The notes under the pieces: model-generated
The model's database searches: none
What the model was told of the DNA's origin: nothing
What the model saw: the letters and a program-made list of their open reading frames with translations, nothing else
Shown here: in pieces, positions 47,107 through 50,480 of the stretch
Layout: every line of letters begins with the position of its first letter
Position numbering within the stretch: the first letter of the stretch is position 1
Virus record (IMG/VR): IMGVR_UViG_3300037961_003735
Location: 1 to 50,480 of that record
Length of the DNA stretch: 50,480 bases
Source: a virus
Reading direction: 5' to 3' (one strand)
Program-made: the position numbers and the translations under genes

Positions 47107-49341
47107 TTACTGCTGGAGCTGACGTAGCTCCATTGCATTCTTTGCGTCACGCATAGCTTGCTCCTGCTCAAACTTGGCTTGCTTTATTTGCAAGTCCATT
47201 TGGGCTTTCTGCTGAGCCATCTGCATCTTCATGTCATGCTCAGCCATTTTAGCTTGTAAAGCTGGGTCTGGCTGTTGACCTTCGGGTGCTCCTTCCTGAG
47301 CCGCGTCCCGTTGCATCTTTTGAACTTTTTTGCTGGTATTATTTATCATCTCCTCAGCGTATTGAAGAGCTTGTTTTGCTTCTCCTACAAGCACCTGTTG
47401 GGATGGGTCGCCTGCCAGTAACTCCACTGTCTCAGCAATGTGCTGGTAGAAAGCCTGCAAGGCAGGTAGGGCTTGCATAGGATCAGCAGCCCCTGCGTTA
47501 AGTTGCTCAAGCAACTCACTTAAAGCTGGTAAATGAATCTGTAAATGTGAACCATGTAATTCATTTGTAATTACAGGAACAGGGCTCCCTGCCGCCAACT
47601 CCTGATTTTCAAAGTAAGCAATCTTGTTATCAACCGTAGGACGCGCTCCCTCAAGCTGAGGAGTGTATCGGTCTGCAAGATCGTGTCCTACACGCGTAGA
47701 TACGATGTCGCGTGTAAGGTTTCTGCGGCCTACCTCGTCAAACGAACCTGAGATAGCCTGAAGTTCTCTAAGAGCCACTAATCGATTAGCGTATGATCCC
47801 GATCCAATTGACCTAACAGCCCTTGTCCGTTCCACGTCAAGGGTGCGGATAAAGGATTCGGGGACGCCTCTGGCTTCACAGCGGCTTATGAATGAAGCTA
47901 AGGCGGGGTCGTTCTTTGTGCTGGTGGCTATGCGTCTGACAACCTCCCGCATCAATCTATTCCAACTCGCGTAAAATAAATTAAGGCTGGCACCGGATAG
48001 GCGTGTGCTGACATCCATATCAGCCACAACCTGCATCTGATTCCTGTAAGGTGATCCCTGCTGCCCATACGTGCTCACGGTATCCGTGTTCATAGCAAGC
48101 TGGTTAGAGATGTCCTCAAGGGCGGGTTGCACAGCCGTTCCTAGATTCGGGACTGCCTTTTCGATTATGTTGACGTTCGGGCTAAGGACTGCATATGCGC
48201 CGTAGTAAGTAAACCCTAGCTCATCCAACGCACGTTGGGACTCCGGCTGGATCATAACGGCTGATCCTAACATAGCACCGTCAACCATCTGGCAGCGTAG
48301 CCTATTACTTGTTTGGATATGGTTAAAGATACGGTGCCCTAAACCACGGATAGAGTGGTATGTGCCGTTAGAACCCACTCCGTATGTGAACATAACAAAT
48401 GCACGTTCGGGGGATTCATATCGGGATATCTTCTTATAAAGGAACTCCTGATCTTTTTTACCGTCCTTCTCACACGCAATGTAGTGCGATACAGAACCGT
48501 CCATTTCCCTGATCCAGAAATGTAATACGCTGACGGTGGGGTTCTGATACCCTTGGTAAACGTCATTGTTCTTCAGTTCCTGCTGTAATTGCTCCCAATC
48601 AGTCAGAGACGTGCCAGCTCGCCCGTTACGCCCATACGTCCCTGAGCCCTTTAAAATGGCGCGTTTAACCTCAGCCACGTTCCATCCAACACGTTCTGCT
48701 GCCTCTTCGTTGCGGATAAAGGCATACAGTTCGTGTAGATGGTATTCGCGTCGTCCTATGGCTACATCAATTAGCCCTTCTGACGATGGTGTTTGGCGGG
48801 GGATCAGCATGTCTGCAAAAGAACCAACTCTAAATCGCCAATCCTCTGGTGTATCAAAATATGAAATACCTACGCCATGTTTGATGAAAGTGGTGCACAG
48901 CCGCAAATAGCTGCTGTGAAATTCCGGCCAGCTTCGGAGTAGATGTGTAATCTCCTCCGCGACTATGTCTTCCTGTGGTTTTATCTCTGAAGCCTCACCC
49001 TCAGTCCCCTTAACCTCAACGAGACGCTCTAGAGATGAATACAGGTCAACGTAAGCGGAAAGTGACACGTCAAGCAAACGCTGAGCTTCCCCGAAATTCA
49101 GGTTAGTCTTCAACCCTTGCCCGCTGGCCGCGAGACTTCCGCTATCATATGGCGATGCTCCGTCGAACATAGCATCTACCCGAGCACGATTGTAGGACGA
49201 CTTTTCGTCAGCCTTCCTTAGAGTATGGAAAAGTGATAAGGCACTTTTAACGTCCTTTAGGCGTGTTTTTACGGGCTTGCCTTTTTTATCTAAAGAGCCT
49301 AGTGACTCTAAGGCATCCAGTTTTGCATCCAACTCTTCCAT
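47107..49341 (-). CDS. Portal protein (head-tail connector)
   Basis: The 744-residue protein forms the ring at the capsid vertex through which DNA passes. It is of portal length for short-tailed phages. It begins with helices (LKDVKSALSLFHTLRKADEK) then NRARVDAMFDGASPYD, which occurs in portals of this type, LKTNLNFGEAQRLLDVSLSAY, and a long Gln/Lys/Ala-rich C-terminal helix (MQMAQQKAQMDLQIKQAKFE). The next gene starts 3 nt after the stop. It is the second gene downstream of late-element copy 2. Confidence 0.88.
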   Translation of the reverse strand: MEELDAKLDALESLGSLDKKGKPVKTRLKDVKSALSLFHTLRKADEKSSYNRARVDAMFDGASPYDSGSLAASGQGLKTNLNFGEAQRLLDVSLSAYVDLYSSLERLVEVKGTEGEASEIKPQEDIVAEEITHLLRSWPEFHSSYLRLCTTFIKHGVGISYFDTPEDWRFRVGSFADMLIPRQTPSSEGLIDVAIGRREYHLHELYAFIRNEEAAERVGWNVAEVKRAILKGSGTYGRNGRAGTSLTDWEQLQQELKNNDVYQGYQNPTVSVLHFWIREMDGSVSHYIACEKDGKKDQEFLYKKISRYESPERAFVMFTYGVGSNGTYHSIRGLGHRIFNHIQTSNRLRCQMVDGAMLGSAVMIQPESQRALDELGFTYYGAYAVLSPNVNIIEKAVPNLGTAVQPALEDISNQLAMNTDTVSTYGQQGSPYRNQMQVVADMDVSTRLSGASLNLFYASWNRLMREVVRRIATSTKNDPALASFISRCEARGVPESFIRTLDVERTRAVRSIGSGSYANRLVALRELQAISGSFDEVGRRNLTRDIVSTRVGHDLADRYTPQLEGARPTVDNKIAYFENQELAAGSPVPVITNELHGSHLQIHLPALSELLEQLNAGAADPMQALPALQAFYQHIAETVELLAGDPSQQVLVGEAKQALQYAEEMINNTSKKVQKMQRDAAQEGAPEGQQPDPALQAKMAEHDMKMQMAQQKAQMDLQIKQAKFEQEQAMRDAKNAMELRQLQQ

Positions 49342-49387
49342 GTAAGCGAAAATTTAAGGCTTTTTTCGTCAGCTTCAAGGTTTAATC

Positions 49388-49864
49388 CTACCAAACGGAT
49401 TCTACAATATCGGAAACACGAACAGGGGCTCTGGTTTTATCTGAGCTAGTAAGGGTAACGTAAGATGCGCCGTTTCGCAATATCTCTTGTAAGAGGTATA
49501 TCTTACCGGCATTTGGCCCCCTTGAAGGAGGTTCTATGCAGTAGACGGCTCCATAAGATGTTACGGCGTAACGAGGATAGTCCGGTATCCGACGTGCTCC
49601 GATTACCTCCTCTACATCAGCGCGGGTGAGTTCTTCGTCCGGCTCCCCCAACAGCTCTTTGACCATCTTATCAGTATCGAAAGACCAGCGAGTGCCATCG
49701 TCCCTGTAGACTTGGGCAAACCACTTCCCGCTACGGTTTTGCAGCCGCAGCTTTCGGTTGAGCCGGTAAACGAAACCAAACTCATCTATCTCATATTGAG
49801 ACGCTCTGGGTAGACGGGTTCTGCGGGGGTTATCTAATTGCGCGGTGGTAGGGAATTGAGTCAT
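49388..49864 (-). CDS. NUMOD4-like hypothetical protein, first gene of the late block
   Basis: The 158-residue protein has two similar halves: FGFVYRLNRKLRLQN near residues 30-45 and IPDYPRYAVTSYGAVYCIEP near 92-111, a pattern recalling NUMOD4-type modules that accompany homing nucleases. No HNH or GIY-YIG nuclease motif is visible here. It may bind DNA or RNA. It is the first gene after late-element copy 2, whose palindrome starts 75 nt upstream of the ATG. Confidence 0.72.
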   Translation of the reverse strand: MTQFPTTAQLDNPRRTRLPRASQYEIDEFGFVYRLNRKLRLQNRSGKWFAQVYRDDGTRWSFDTDKMVKELLGEPDEELTRADVEEVIGARRIPDYPRYAVTSYGAVYCIEPPSRGPNAGKIYLLQEILRNGASYVTLTSSDKTRAPVRVSDIVESVW

Positions 49865-49907
49865 ATCAAATTATTGAACACAATAGCATAGAAAAGAATT
49901 GAGTCCA

Positions 49908-49997
49908 CCCCCTATATATAAAGTTTCTCTATTAGACATTTCCAGTTGTTTCTATTACAGAAACAACTGGAAATTGGCTCTGAGAAACTTTTCAACT
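49908..49997 (-). promoter_or_regulatory. Putative late promoter/operator element, copy 2
   Basis: On the minus strand it reads AAAAGTTTCTCA, a spacer, the perfect palindrome, ATGTCTAATAGAG, AAACTTTATATATAGGGGG. The TATATATA followed by GGGGG would start a transcript about 50 nt before the ATG at 49864. Nearly identical to copy 1 (17128-17215) except for the spacer and the leader. The outer AAGTTTCTC/GAGAAACTT arms are also complementary (49921-49929 with 49982-49990). Function is inferred. Confidence 0.65.
49939..49973. repeat. Perfect 14-bp inverted repeat, copy 2
   Basis: TTTCCAGTTGTTTC (49939-49952), loop TATTACA, GAAACAACTGGAAA (49960-49973). All 35 bp are identical to 17157-17191. It could bind a dimeric regulator (21-bp centre spacing) or form a cruciform. 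Confidence 0.95.
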
Positions 49998-50050
49998 TGC
50001 TCAGATTCCAACAATTAGTTTTTCCTTCAATTAAAATACAAGAATCGTGT

Positions 50051-50203
50051 TTTTGCGCGGTTTTTGGTCGCGCATACAAAACCGCTCATTTATGGCAGAA
50101 ACCGCTCATATGGAGCACGTTTCACGCCTTTTTGGACTCGTTTTCTGCGCGGTTTTTGCGTAAACGCGCGCGGTTTTCACGGATTTTTGCGCGGTTTTTT
50201 CGG
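50051..50203. repeat. Cluster of GCGGTTT-core repeats in both orientations
   Basis: Units include TTTTTGCGCGGTTTTTG (50051...), AAACCGCTCAT (50079... and 50099...), CTGCGCGGTTTTTGCG (50145...), GCGCGCGGTTTTC (50165...) and TTTTTGCGCGGTTTTTT (50184...). Part lies inside the 84-aa gene, where it encodes KNRA-type repeats; part lies in the non-coding DNA after it. This could be iteron-like DNA or an expanded or decayed codon repeat. Confidence 0.6.
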
Positions 50204-50376
50204 TAATAGAGCCGGTTATATTCCTTCCGCGCATCCTCCCATGACGGATCATTTTCCTTTTTCAGCTCTGCTCTGCGTTTAATCAAAGCCTTGTTTTTCC
50301 TGTAATAAGCACGCTGATAGGCTAGACGCGCCTCTTTGTTATCTTGGTAATATTTCTGTTTAGCCTCATCTGCCAT
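50122..50376 (-). CDS. Small basic repeat protein, 84 aa
   Basis: The 84-residue protein is full of Lys, Arg, Glu and Tyr with repeated YYRKN units (RAYYRKNKALIKRR; RLYYRKNRAKIRENRARLRK). It resembles a class of small phage proteins with unknown function, which often sit near HNH genes. Codon repeats continue after the stop as GCGGTTT-core repeats, so the C-terminus may have been shortened. DNA or RNA binding is plausible from charge. Confidence 0.72.
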   Translation of the reverse strand: MADEAKQKYYQDNKEARLAYQRAYYRKNKALIKRRAELKKENDPSWEDARKEYNRLYYRKNRAKIRENRARLRKNRAENESKKA

Positions 50377-50439
50377 GAGTAATTGAAATTCATTACGGGA
50401 TTGCAGTCAAATTTTTTCCTACGCGTGTATATACTACGC

Positions 50440-50480
50440 ATGACGCGCTCAAAAAAAGTGGCACCCCACCCGTGGCGTGG
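50440..50480 (+). CDS. Start of a rightward gene, cut by window edge
   Basis: ATG at 50440 opens a frame (MTRSKKVAPHPWR) that runs off the right edge. A TATACT stretch just before the start could be a -10 box, with a short or absent leader. Only 13 residues are visible, so function is unknown, and whether it is real is uncertain. Confidence 0.35.
   Translation, partial: MTRSKKVAPHPWR

Noticed and set aside
49946-50282. Plus-strand frames of 72-86 aa near the right end
   Set aside because: They are low-complexity (Phe/Arg repeats) shadows of the repeat DNA and of the minus-strand basic protein.
1-50480. Circular joining of the window ends
   Set aside because: The giant frame could run on through the right edge for about 51 codons, but that would overlap the 84-aa gene and no terminal repeat was seen, so the ends are treated as arbitrary cuts.
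1-50480. CRISPR array, tRNA, integrase or transposase
   Set aside because: No regularly spaced repeats, cloverleaf-like sequence or recombinase motif was noticed in the intergenic DNA or translated frames; a computed scan (tRNAscan-SE, CRISPR finder, profile search) would be needed to exclude them.

Overview
The window looks like a large part of the genome of a tailed, probably short-tailed (podovirus-like) marine-type bacteriophage. It is compact. It has a virion module (portal, scaffold, major capsid, fibres), a lysis cassette, a terminase pair and a phage replisome built on a family A DNA polymerase. No tail-tube, tape-measure or sheath gene was recognised. No integrase, rRNA, tRNA, CRISPR array or phage RNA polymerase was seen. 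Most start codons have A/T-rich leaders without a clear Shine-Dalgarno sequence, so the host may be one that relies little on it (for example Bacteroidota); this is inference. Both window edges cut genes, so the genome continues beyond them.

Layout. (1) 1-18990, minus strand: a giant gene that runs off the left edge (at least 4,402 codons), preceded by four probable virion or ejected proteins and by terL. (2) 19034-28804, plus strand: the replication and recombination block, with terS, a RuvC-like resolvase, an SNF2-like helicase, a T5orf172 nuclease, a Cas4/RecB-like nuclease, a putative ssDNA-binding protein, PolA and an AEP primase fused to an SF3-like helicase. (3) 28806-49864, minus strand: reading in the direction of transcription (right to left), a NUMOD-like protein, portal, scaffold, small basic proteins, a membrane-protein cluster, major capsid protein, head and tail proteins, fibres with a glycosyltransferase, lysis genes (two holins, overlapping spanins, amidase) and a PD-(D/E)XK nuclease. 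(4) 49865-50480: a regulatory palindrome, GCGGTTT-core repeats, a small basic repeat protein and the start of a rightward gene.

The two most interesting features are these. First, the giant gene encodes a 'polyvalent' phage protein. Read by eye, it contains an ADP-ribosyltransferase-like end motif, a zincin-like motif, a methyltransferase-like region and, at residues about 3185-3410, a domain that closely resembles the DpdA/tRNA-guanine transglycosylase family, which inserts 7-deazaguanines into DNA. Second, an ~85-bp element with a perfect 14-bp inverted repeat (TTTCCAGTTGTTTC, 7-nt spacer) occurs twice, 32.8 kb apart. In each case the palindrome starts exactly 75 nt from the first base of a minus-strand start codon, and each of those genes heads a late block. 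It is a strong candidate for the late promoter or operator.

How the parts fit: the plus block copies and repairs DNA, the minus blocks build and lyse, and the two minus blocks appear to be co-ordinated by the twin element. The giant protein follows the putative internal virion proteins, which suggests that it may be packaged and injected; that is inference.
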